From assembly GCF_014356525.2 (NCBI RefSeq), contig NC_052507.1:34909513-34973512 (forward strand): a stretch of DNA of 64,000 bases, given 5' to 3'. The notes beneath the pieces were generated by a model. The model was not told where the DNA came from and ran no database searches. It saw nothing but the letters and a program-made list of their open reading frames with translations. Position numbers and translations under genes: made by a program. The DNA is from Nilaparvata lugens. Its lineage: Eukaryota; Arthropoda; Insecta; Hemiptera; Delphacidae. Shown here one piece after another: positions 1 to 9,229 of this stretch (positions are counted from its first letter, which is position 1; each line of letters opens with the position of its first letter).

Positions 1-433
1 TCTAAAAATCCGAAAGCGCTCCACAGTGAGTACTAAATTTAATAACTAATATTCAAATATATTAGACTGTAGTGTCGTGAAAAATAGTTCAAAAACGGAT
101 TATTACTTGCAGTCCGTCATGGATAATGAGATAGATGAGAATCGTTAAACAATAGTATGATTAATAAAATATAATGGAATGCATTTAGAAGGTGAAGGAA
201 TAATAATCAAAATGTCCATTACCACATGTCCGTACCACTGCATTCTTTTCTGCAGATTAATATCTGCGTAATTTGCTAGATTATTTTACTAGGCTGATTA
301 TTATCAAACTAGGCTGACTTAAGCCAATTGAATTACTATCTATCAACTAACTTAATGTCAAATGCAATTAGAAAATTCACTGATGCTCAATATGTTATAC
401 TTTCTTATTGATAATTTGAAATTTTGGTTGCAG

Positions 434-680
434 ATACAAAGAGATGACATTGAACTGTCTGAGGGAGTTGAACATGGAAAGAGCTGTCCTGGGTCAATAC
501 CGTTACGCGACAGCTGAGGAATTGGCCGAATTCGATGACATTTGTGCCGTCTGCTTGAGTTCGATGCAAGTGGCTAGGATCACTCCCTGTCATCACATAT
601 TCCATGGTGAATGCCTCAGGCAGTGTCTGAAAACCTCCAATAAGTGTCCCATCTGTAAACGTGAATTCAAATTCGATTAG
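434..680 (+). CDS. C-terminal exon of a TRC8/RNF145-type RING-H2 E3 ubiquitin ligase (partial gene)
   Basis: The exon begins after a pyrimidine-rich acceptor ending in AG at 432-433 and runs to TAG at 678-680, giving about 81 residues of protein C-terminus. It carries a complete RING-H2 finger: CAVC, then TPCHHIFHGEC, then CPIC (C3H2C3 spacing). The lead-in (AVLGQYRYATAEELAEFDDI) and the ITPC-H-x-FH pattern match the RING that follows the membrane domain in TRC8 (RNF139) and RNF145, sterol-related E3 ligases of the endoplasmic reticulum. By family, the missing upstream part should contain many transmembrane helices. The protein ends almost directly after the RING, whereas vertebrate homologues have a longer tail. 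The position usually held by Trp before the last CPxC pair, which helps contact the E2, is Cys here (RQCL). The family call is by motif reading; an orphan membrane RING protein is the alternative. Confidence 0.5.
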
Positions 681-1114
681 TTCATAGATTGAGTGCCAAT
701 CAGTCATGAAAAACGTACAGATAAAGTGACTCGTACTTCAATTGGAAATGCTGTTCGTTACCAGCGATTTTGGACCTTCAAAACTTCTGACTCAAACTAT
801 AGTCTATTGTCATGAAAGCTGAAAACTAACTTTTATATAGTGGTTTAAGATCGGGATTTTGTTGACAGCAAGTCATTTATTACATTGGTGCCAAAGACTA
901 TAAAATGTCCTGTGCTTAAATATCGTGGGCTGCGTTTTTTATTCATGTGCTTCATTATTGGTATACAATGTGAATTGAATGACGTTTCATGGTCTCAATG
1001 TTTCGTTTCAATGGGGTCGAATAATCCTGCAGTCTTTTACCGATGCAATCGATTAGTACAGTGGCAAGAGCAACGCCCCCTTCAGAATTGGTTGCACAAG
1101 TTGTGTCAGCATAA

Positions 1115-1669
1115 AATGTACCAGCCAAGAAATTCAGGAAGGATGTGGAACCTTCCAAACCTCAGGAGAGAAAACGGAGTAATAAGTGTTCAATGAGGCA
1201 TCCAATCCGACAATTAGGACATGCAGCCAAATGGTCTCTCCACCCTTTCAAGACGAATACTGCTGTCTTGCCTATTCCTGGAATTCCTGAGTCATGGAAT
1301 CGGTTCTCTGTCATCTCTAATAATGATTCTACTCAGATGGAGGATGTGTCCATCAGTGAAGAAGATGTTGAAATCTCCTACACTGAAGGGTCTTCATCTA
1401 TTCTTTGTGGGTTATCATTTGAGGAGACAGAGCAGGACATCTGGGAAGAGACAAGACATCAAAATTATAATTTTCTTGCAAGGAGGGAGATTCCAGTTGC
1501 TGAGAATGAGAAGCGTTGGATTGAACAAAAAAGGAGAAGAGTAAAAGAGCAAGAATGTGAATTTCAAAAGGCTGGTATTTCAAGCAATGTGCTGACACCA
1601 CAAGGTGCAGGAAGTGTAGCTCAGTGTGTTCAGAGTGGGAGCATTTCACAAAATGATGACAGCGTTTAG
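1115..1669 (+). other. Unrecognised open frame in the 3' region of the RING gene
   Basis: An open frame of about 185 codons without a clear ATG start follows the RING stop codon by some 430 bases. It is hydrophilic: a basic N-terminal patch (QERKRSNK), an acidic middle (EEDVEISYTEG; EETEQDIWEETR) and a Lys/Arg/Glu-rich helix-like stretch near codon 130 (EQKRRRVKEQE). Just upstream, 885-1196 is open in another frame, so the whole 880-1670 block looks more protein-like and less AT-rich than its surroundings. No domain is recognised. It may be an old coding exon or gene fragment, a transposon relic, or just 3' UTR of the RING gene. The rest of 681-2230 shows nothing else. Confidence 0.5.
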
Positions 1670-2229
1670 TATAAGGAGCCGTGGTGTGCAATGTGTGCAT
1701 TTCTGCTTCAGCTTGCACTTATAAGCACCATCATCCTAATGAGAACTCCCCCTCATCTACACAACAGATTGATAATCTGATTGTTGAGGGGGAGTGACGT
1801 GATGAAACAAAAATTTGTCTTCAAAGAAGTGAATTTTATATATTAAAAATTTAATAGGTTACATGACGGTAATCTACAATGTATTGTGTTTAAGCAGAAT
1901 CTCTACTTATAACTTTGAAGCATTAGTTATCGTACATAATTATATTTATTATTGATATAGTGTTATTGATTATTGATTAGGCTATGTCTCATTGATTTTG
2001 TTGTTCATGAACTAAAACTCTATCAGTATCGATTATTTTTTATATTATTGCCAATGAAACTTATTTTGTGAGGATACTTATTCTTCCCCATCCATAATGG
2101 TTTGGTTTCATCAAGTTTTTTATATCAAAGACTTAATAGCTTACATATTTCATAATTGATTCAAGTGCAACAATTTGTTTTTATCCTGTATAGAAATAGG
2201 TTTTTCATGTCATTGTTATATTTTTGTAA

Positions 2230-2235
2230 AATAAA
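2230..2235 (+). terminator. Poly(A) signal AATAAA, probable end of the RING gene
   Basis: An AATAAA hexamer with a T-rich and GT-rich stretch downstream (2250-2275) lies about 1.55 kb after the RING stop codon. It is the best cleavage signal before the next repeat. Proposed from the motif only. Confidence 0.5.
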
Positions 2236-2699
2236 GTAGTTGAAACATTCTTGGTGTTGATATGGTTTTATTTTATTTTTACTACGTGTACCGTAGGCTT
2301 TGTAAGTTGAGTTTCAAGAATATCCCGTATAAAATTACCGTACTGCATGATTGTGTAGTATGCCTTTTTAGCAGATTCCATGAAATCGTTAGTTATCGTA
2401 AATAATAAGTCAACTAAACTGTTTAAAATGTCCTACTATGTTCAGTATAATATAAGTTCGGACTTGGCCCTCCATCCCAAAAAATTACAGAGTTGCTAAA
2501 TCGTCTAAAACTGCAACTTTCTCTAATTTTCAATTTATCCTCAGAATTGGATGTATAGAATATCATACCCATTTCCCAGTAATGCTGAAAAAGTTTCAGA
2601 GTTGAAGCATTAAAAGGAAATTTCATTTTTTCGATAAAATTGAAAACATTATCATGAATATTTGGTTTTCTTTTTGTCGTTCGTTTCATTTCCGGTGCG

Positions 2700-2839
2700 G
2701 TGGATCATTCCCGGTGATTCGAAACCCACCAAAGGCTGTAGCAAAACTTAACCATCAAATTCATCTCTAATTATTCATCCTCCCCATTACCCACACACAA
2801 GTCTCAAGCTCATGAGGGCATCGCCCTCATAAAAAAAAC
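2700..2839 (+). repeat. SINE-like retroposon, copy A
   Basis: This segment shares a run of matching blocks with 5216-5320 and 59521-59615: CCCGGTG-TTCG-AAC, then CTGTAGC, CATCTCT-ATTAT, CACAAG, GAGGGCAT-CCTCA, and an A-rich tail. The block GGTGATTCGAAACCC (2713-2727) resembles a pol III B box. Short length, poly(A)-like end and dispersed copies suggest a tRNA-derived SINE, although an A box was not located. The 2250-2690 stretch to its left shows no feature. Confidence 0.5.
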
Positions 2840-2859
2840 AAAATCAAATGGACGGCGAC

Positions 2860-2946
2860 TTCATCCTTCAACTCTTTGCGAAAGGCACAATTCAGTGGCC
2901 TACGTTATTTTGTTCCGAACACTTTTCTAAAGAGTTGAAGGATGAA
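2860..2946. repeat. Perfect 18-bp inverted repeat (hairpin)
   Basis: Bases 2860-2877 (TTCATCCTTCAACTCTTT) are exactly the reverse complement of 2929-2946, separated by 51 bases. It directly follows the A-tail of the SINE-like copy. It may be a short foldback MITE or an RNA hairpin. Confidence 0.5.
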
Positions 2947-3318
2947 TTATGTTGCAAGGTAGTTCCAAACTATATGATCACGGCTAATTGTCCTGCTCCC
3001 GTCGCCAAAGAATAGATATGTATACTGTGCCGTCGCCGTCCCGCACGCGATACACAACGGCGTGTGCTGTGTGCAATGCTTCAAGGGAGAGGCGAGTTTG
3101 GCGTTTTTCTTTCCAGGAGATCAAGCTATAATAGTATGTAGCCTACAGAATAATTATCAGTATCACTGTATTCCTTCAAACACTATCAGCTCAACTGTAA
3201 CCTATAAAAATAGCCATGAGAACATCCAACTTACTGGGTTGAAAATTAAAAGCTTTTCAATTTTATTTATTGATATTGATGTACCATTTTTAAAACTACC
3301 GCTATCTATCAATAGAGT

Positions 3319-3628
3319 ATCGACTAATTTGGTCTACCAACTAATATCGACTAATTGAATCGGCTATCGATTAATTTGTCTGACCATCGATAGTAATTAT
3401 AATATCGATCCTCAAAGACCGATGAATTTGAATTGATTACTGAAATATCAGATACCGATATTTTTCGAAAATTGAGCTTGATATTATTTGAGTTCAAGAA
3501 TATTATTTGATATCTTAAATACCGATAAATAGAATTTTCTGGAAAAAAGGTCAGAATTTCTTTCGATGTCAAGAATGTTTGATACCAATCTAGAATTATA
3601 TTGATAATGGCATACATCGATAATCGAT
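3319..3628 (+). promoter_or_regulatory. Cluster of DRE-like ATCGAT sites upstream of SMUG1
   Basis: Five ATCGAT hexamers (3366, 3386, 3404, 3616, 3623) plus several TATCGA or CCGATA near-matches occur within about 310 bases. The consensus TATCGATA is the DNA replication-related element bound by DREF (and BEAF) at insect housekeeping promoters. The cluster ends about 330 bases before the SMUG1 ATG, so it is a plausible promoter for SMUG1. The match is by motif; a repeat origin is possible. The transcription start was not located. Confidence 0.5.
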
Positions 3629-3960
3629 ACCGAATTTCTCTTTTCCTTGTAATTGATAGGTCGAGTCTCGATACTCGTAAATTTTGATCGGTTTGTGTTT
3701 TGTTTATTGCTCATAACCTCGTAACTCGTAACTTAGGTTAAAAAATTGACAGTAACTTGCTTTTTGTTTTAAAATTAATAAAATAGACTAGGAAAACTTC
3801 AAATAGAATATTGGTTTGTAAGTTTATGTGTTTTAAAAATGGACCAATTAATTTTAATATAGTTTTTTTTTGTGAAATACAAATTTTGAAATTCTAGTAA
3901 AACTAAATTGCGGTACCTAGGCTAGGCTTACGGTAGGCTACTAAAATTTTATAAATTTCA

Positions 3961-4248
3961 ATGTATCTTTCAAATAACAGTAATTCCAGTATTTCAATCT
4001 CAAATACTGTTAAAGATAATAATTCTTCTATTGCTGACGAATTTTTAAGATTAGAAAACGAATTAGTAAATAGATTGACAGATTTTAATACAACATTGCT
4101 TCTTAGGTCAACAGTAGAATATATTTACAACCCCTTGGAATATGCCTACGATGTTCATAAAAATTTTGTACATAAATATTGCTCATCATCGAAGAAAATA
4201 CTATTTCTAGGAATGAATCCTGGACCTTGGGGTATGATGCAAACAGGG
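3961..4248 (+). CDS. SMUG1: SMUG1 uracil-DNA glycosylase, exon 1
   Basis: Codes residues 1-96 of a 276-residue protein (human SMUG1 is 270). An in-frame TAA at 3952-3954 precedes the ATG, which fixes the start. After a Ser/Asn-rich N-terminus come the family block VEYIYNPLEYA (52-62) and catalytic motif 1, GMNPGPWGM (84-92); N86 corresponds to the Asn that positions the attacking water. SMUG1 removes uracil, 5-hydroxymethyluracil and oxidised pyrimidines from DNA in the nucleus, starting base excision repair. The exon ends in codon phase 0 at the donor GTGAGA (4249). The next exon restores the highly conserved order QTG-VPFG, which proves the junction. The second half of the intron-bearing gene continues at 7688, 12254 and 14750. 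Confidence 0.5.
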
Positions 4249-4624
4249 GTGAGAAATTATTTATTGGAACTTCTCATTCTTCCTATTCTTAGGATAGCTG
4301 ACCTCATTTAATAATAATATTTTTAACTAAATTAAACTTGATTTCAAATAAAAAAATTTTTAACTAAAAAACAAATTTATCTTGAAAATGATTTCTAATA
4401 AGAGTTTTGAAGCTATCAATGCACAATTACAGTAACTTCATGTTATAAATTCAACATACTACAGTAGCCTAAAAGTTTTTTGCCTGAACTTCTCCAATAA
4501 GTAAACCAATTACTTAAATCTTTTAGAACTTCAACTTGAAAGCTTTTAGTCCTGAATTAACAATTAATGCTTGTGCATTCATCTTCATTTTCATGCTCCA
4601 TGAAATCCTGAATCACCTACTAAA

Positions 4625-4767
4625 GCTGCGTTTACACCAAAGTTATTAACAAAATGTTAATAACTTAATACTTGTAGATTCTATTTGATTGAACGTAACT
4701 TGACATATACATATGTTCATCATTATTGTATAATAAGTTATGTTCAATCTAATAGAATCTATGAGGA
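4625..4767 (+). repeat. MITE fragment, GCTGCGTTTACACC family
   Basis: Starts with GCTGCGTTTACACCAAAG and carries the inner arm GTTAATAACTTAATAC, matching the complete copy at 31044-31222. Its right end is replaced by the neighbouring MITE at about 4768, so it has lost one terminus. It lies in SMUG1 intron 1. Confidence 0.5.
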
Positions 4768-5001
4768 TAATTAACAAAATATTTCATCTGATTATGAAAA
4801 TACATTATGAGATTTATGAGATTATTGAAAATATAATTCCTTGCTCAATAAAATATAATTTATTATTTAAAAAGAGAATGAACAGTTAATATTACATAAA
4901 ACCTTTATCAGCTACCGTCTATAGAAGGCATTGACAAGACAGAGGATCGGCAACGTTGTTCTCCTATCTTCCTTCACTGCCATTATAACGTGATCTCACT
5001 A
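4768..5001 (-). repeat. Mariner-type MITE, reverse copy, left-truncated
   Basis: On the reverse strand it reads like the complete copy at 37267-37646, including GAGGATCGGCAACGTTGTT in the visible orientation and the terminal CATTATAACGTG. It ends with CACTA followed by a TA dinucleotide (5002-5003), as expected for a TA target site. The other end is lost at the join with the preceding MITE. In SMUG1 intron 1. Confidence 0.5.
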
Positions 5002-5151
5002 TAGAAGTCAACATACAAACAATTTTAGTAAGACGGATTGGTTTTACAGTAGAGAGTAGTAATCATGGATTGGAGGGAGCGGCTTTACTCAGTGGTCGCA
5101 CTGATAAGCCATCTCTTGGATAAGTTAGGAATCATCTTTTGATCGTCTTCT

Positions 5152-5203
5152 CTCCTCTGAATATGATTCATGATCGTCAACTCCTCTGAATATGATTCAT
5201 GAG
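5152..5203 (+). repeat. Small tandem duplication, unit about 29 bp
   Basis: CTCCTCTGAATATGATTCAT occurs at 5152 and again at about 5181, separated by GATCGTCAA. It directly precedes the SINE-like copy B. Confidence 0.5.
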
Positions 5204-5215
5204 TTGTGAAATCGC

Positions 5216-5320
5216 TTCCCGGTGGTTCGGAACACACCTAAATCTGTAGCTCCATACATCTCTCATTATCCACGCATAAGCCTATATGATTATGAGGGCA
5301 TCACTCTCAGCAAAAAAAAC
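5216..5320 (+). repeat. SINE-like retroposon, copy B
   Basis: Second member of the family at 2700-2839. It has CCCGGTGGTTCGGAAC, CTGTAGCTCCATACATCTC, GAGGGCATCACTCTCAGC and an A8 tail. It lies in SMUG1 intron 1. 5321-5864 after it shows only AT-rich sequence. Confidence 0.5.
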
Positions 5321-5864
5321 GATTTAGTGCTTATTAGTTGATCGCCCATATTTAGTCATTGGTCTTCTAGTAAAATATTTGCCTACTTATTTAGTAAAAA
5401 TTGAAAGTTTTGAGTATATATTTATCCTCATTGAATAATACAATTTGTATTCAATATTATTTGTGATTTGTTTAAAAAAAATGTATTTATAAATAATTTA
5501 TCCTTCTTTAAAAATACATTTTCTTTAAATACATACGAATTTCGTATGAGGTTTTTCTCAGACTAGATATGTATTTATGCAAGTCCTAATATTTTGTCAC
5601 AATCTTGTCGATATCTCGATCGAATAAGCTACTTATTTTTTCAACCTAGTCGATGTAAATTAGGATGTGATGAGGCTATATATTATATGATTAAGAGAAT
5701 TCTTGTTCCAGGAGGAAACAAGGAAAATAGGATTCATGAAATATTGTATTGTCTTAGTGCGCCATCAATTTACACAGTCATAACATGTACTATCATATTA
5801 TGAAGTTACTAGACAGTTGATCGTTTATATCTAGTCAAATATTTGTATGTCTTTTTTACTTTCC

Positions 5865-6681
5865 TTGCCCTATTACCATAGGTAAGGAAAGTATTGCTTT
5901 CCGAAAAAAATTAAGATACCCCAATTTCTAAATTTCTATACGTTCAAGCTCTCCTGAGTCCAAAAAAGTGGTTTTTGGGTATTGGTCTGTATGTGTGTAT
6001 GTGTATGAGTGTATGTACGTCTGTGTGTACACGATATCTCATCTCCCAATTAACAGAATGACTTGAAATTTGGAACTTAAGGTCCTTACACTATAAGGAT
6101 CCGACACGAACATTTTCGATCAAATGCAATTCAAGATGGCGGCTAAAATGGCGAAAATGTTGTCAAAAACAGGGTTTTTCACGATTTTCTCGAAAACGGC
6201 TCCAACGATTTTGATCAAATTCATACCTAGAAAAGTCATTGATAAGCTCTATCAACTGCCACAAGTCTCATATCTGTAAAAATTTCAGGAGCACTGCACC
6301 ATCTATGCAAAGTTTGATTTTAGATTCCCAATTATTAGGCTTCAGATACAATTTGAACAAAAATTTTCAAGTGGAAAACATTGAGCATAAAAATCTCTAC
6401 AATTAAAGTTCAGTAACATTGTCACCTAAAATTGAACATAAGCTCGAAATTCGAGAAAATGTTATTATCCAATTGCAAACTGTTGGCAACTGTTGATTCT
6501 ATTAAATGATTCACTATGAAGAGATAGCAGACCTCGTATGTCTCCAGCGTTATTGTCCTGTCACCAGCTGACTCAGATCTTTATTTATAAGTAGACTTGA
6601 GATGAGCGTGAACACTAGCGTCAATTGATCAATTCTCATAACAGCAAGGAAAGTTGTGTGAGTGCGCCAAACCAGATTTTT
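5865..6681 (+). repeat. Dispersed repeat, CTTTCCTTGCC family, near full length
   Basis: About 815 bp that reappears in reverse at 22944-23607. It contains a TGTATGTG microsatellite (5988-6030), a block with GATGGCGG and AACGGCTCCAACGATTTTGA, and a right end with CAAGGAAAGTTGTGTGAGTG. CTTTCCTTGC near the left and GCAAGGAAAG near the right form short inverted ends. No coding capacity was found. Class unknown; a non-autonomous DNA element is likely. Confidence 0.5.
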
Positions 6682-7687
6682 ATTACTTGTGCTTGGTTAA
6701 TGAAAGGAGTGCGGTGATTATCAACAAGTTACTACTTTCTGCCAGTATACATCGATATCTTTCAAATATCTCAATATTTTTAAAAGACATCTTTGTATAA
6801 CGGAAGAAAGTAATAAAAATGATAATATCGTGTGTTTGAAGATAGAAACAGACTAAAGTTGTAAGCCTTGAGATCACCAGACCACGTAGGCGGAAAAGTT
6901 GACAGTTGATATTTCATTAAATTAATTTGGGGCTAACATTTTTATTTTTGTTCAGGTTTTTATTTATTTGAAGCTTCATACTTTAAATAGTTGAAGTTGT
7001 TGCTGTGAAATTAAATACAATTGTAAATTAGGATTGTTTTGATGGTCATCACTGAAATTCTTCATGTTGAATCTTGTACCAAGTTTTCCCCTACCGGTAT
7101 ATAAGATGATGACCACTCAAACTCTGTAGTATCGAAATCATGTATTTTATTATCTAGTATCTGATCTCAGTCGTAGAGCTGACAAGTTGAGAAGAATGCA
7201 ATAGCTATTTAAAGGGGCACCAATTCACTCAGGATTGGCATATGGCGCGGACGTTTCACGTACTTTCTCCACTCCCATATAAACATAAATACTATGGTCC
7301 AAAGCATTTAGTGGAAAAACTAAAAATGTAACAACAGTTTATTTGAACTAAAACAATGTAAACATTTTCAACTGTTTTCTTCCTTCTTCCAACCATTCAT
7401 CCAAAATGAATAAGCTCATTAGTTTTAGTTATATTCAAACTTTTCTATCAATATATCCACATCCAGTTCCCTGAGCATTGAATGATCTGGCAAGTCAAAT
7501 CCTACAGAGCCTCTAGTGTTTCTTTCTGATATGACACACATTTTTCAAAGCAAATCCAATTTTTCTCTTATTGTATCAGCTATGCGATATACATGTCTTA
7601 AATATTACACATGCTTAAACTAGAGCTTGATTTCCTTATCACAGAATTATGACACAATTATCCTAGAATTATCTCTTACGTTTGCAG
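6682..7687 (+). other. Rest of SMUG1 intron 1
   Basis: AT-rich intron sequence. No gene, inverted repeat or family member was recognised apart from the polypyrimidine stretch and AG acceptor at 7686-7687. Confidence 0.5.
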
Positions 7688-7954
7688 GTACCATTCGGTG
7701 ATGTGATATCAGTGAAAAAATGGCTGAAAATAACTGGTGTCATAAGAAAGCCTTTGAAGGAACACCGTCTCAGACCAGTCTCTGGTTTTGACTGCAAACG
7801 AATCGAAGTCAGCGGCAAAAGATTCTGGGCTTTCGCTCAGCAACTCAGTCATGGAAACCCTGCACTTTTCTTCAGTAACTGCTTCGTTCACAATTACTTC
7901 CCGCTCGTTCTCATGACTGAATCTGGCAAGAACGTGACTCCTGCTGATCTCAAG
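7688..7954 (+). CDS. SMUG1: SMUG1 exon 2
   Basis: Codes residues 97-185. It starts VPFGDVISVKKWL, completing the motif begun in exon 1, and includes the damaged-base pocket segment VSGKRFWAFAQQL (137-149) and CFVHNYFPL (161-169). The Asn of the latter contacts the uracil ring in the SMUG1 family. It ends SGKNVTPADLK at a consensus donor GTAAGT (7955-7960), phase 0. Reading frame and family order continue without a break into exon 3. No internal stop or frameshift is seen. Confidence 0.5.
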
Positions 7955-8700
7955 GTAAGTCAGTAGATCTCTAAAAGGAATATTAATTTCTTAGTCTCCA
8001 ATGGGCGTTTTCACACACAGACACGCGACACTCATGTCGTCCCGGTCCTTGTGATTGAGATCCAATGCTGGCAAATGCAAGCCTTCACACACCAACATGC
8101 GACATGTTGTTGCCTCGTCGACAATCGCAGTGTCTGTACATAATAAATTATGTCAGTTTGAATTTGGCAAGCGTATTTGTGTTCCGGTAAGAAGTAACAA
8201 GTCGCATGGCTATTGAAAACAAATATAACCTAACTCTGTTCGACTGCTAGATGTCGTGAAATGCTCCAAGGATGTTGTGACGGTGTTCACCACATGGCCC
8301 CCACAGGGGGAGGGGGGATATTGAACCTCTATCCCCGGGCCCTAATCAAGATCAGAGATTTCATTTTTTCTGGGATTTTTTGCTAATCTGAACTGCTAAT
8401 CATCTTGTGTGGTATTTATTCTATTAACATTTGCATGTCTACAGCAATTGAAACAGCGAACATTGATTCAAATATCGTCATATTCCATTCCTGGAATGGA
8501 TCGGAACAGTGATCAAACATTCTCGTTTTGTAGTGTAATTTTCAGATAAAAAGCACAGAACTGCAAGGAGGCCTAAAGAGTACAGACAATTCTTGAAACA
8601 TTATTCTCATTTCGACGAAATATAATTAAATAATCAATGGAATTTACTATGCTGAATTTGTTTTTATGGAGTTGGATTCGTGAAGTTTACAGTTTGTGGT
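7955..8700 (+). other. Start of SMUG1 intron 2, with a CACAC/CGACA-rich core
   Basis: 7998-8135 is locally GC-rich with repeated words such as TTCACACA, GCGACA and CATGTCG in an AT-rich intron. It resembles the other pseudo-repetitive GC-rich cores at 28017 and 63755. A C-run/G-run inverted pair lies at 8294-8315. Nothing else was recognised. Confidence 0.5.
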
Positions 8701-8759
8701 ACTTGGCTTGAGTTCTCATAGATGAAATAGTGTATTCAACGGGTTTATCTTCTATCTAA

Positions 8760-9190
8760 CTATCGATATCTAGGAAAGAATTGGCTTATACATGTAGAAG
8801 ATAGGAAATACCCAATTGACGCATCATCACGTCTAAACTACTGAACTGATTAACTTGAAATTTTGCATTAAGAATCTTAATTTACCGAGTATTGCTACAG
8901 ACCTATTTTCAGTTCGTGATACCGTACTTTGCTTGAGTGGTCATAGAGTGAATTGGGTATTCAACGGTTTCATCTTCCATGTTCTCCTTATCTATCATCT
9001 TTAATATTGTAAAGGAAATAATTGACTTATACATGTACAAGATAAGAAATCGATTGACATGATTATCGCATCATCATGTAGTAACTACTGAACCTTTTAA
9101 CTTGCGATTCCACATGAAGATTCCGAATTCATAGAGGATGGATATAGACGTATTCTCATTGCTATCAATCATTTAATTTTTCTATCAACC
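8760..9190 (+). repeat. Helitron-like interspersed repeat, left part (two partial units)
   Basis: Two tandem partial copies (about 8766-8935 and 8990-9175) of a family also seen at 19850-20600 and 37649-37850. Shared words are AATTGGCTTATACATGTA, GACGCATCATCACGTCT, CTACTGAACTGATTAACTTG and CTTAATTTACCGAG. The match stops near 9190, where LINE sequence begins, and resumes near 11480. The family's 3' end elsewhere has a hairpin followed by a CTAG-like end, the reason for the Helitron suggestion. Confidence 0.5.
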
Positions 9191-9229
9191 GTATCCCTCC
9201 CGTTGTGGATAATTATCGGTGGTTTCTTG

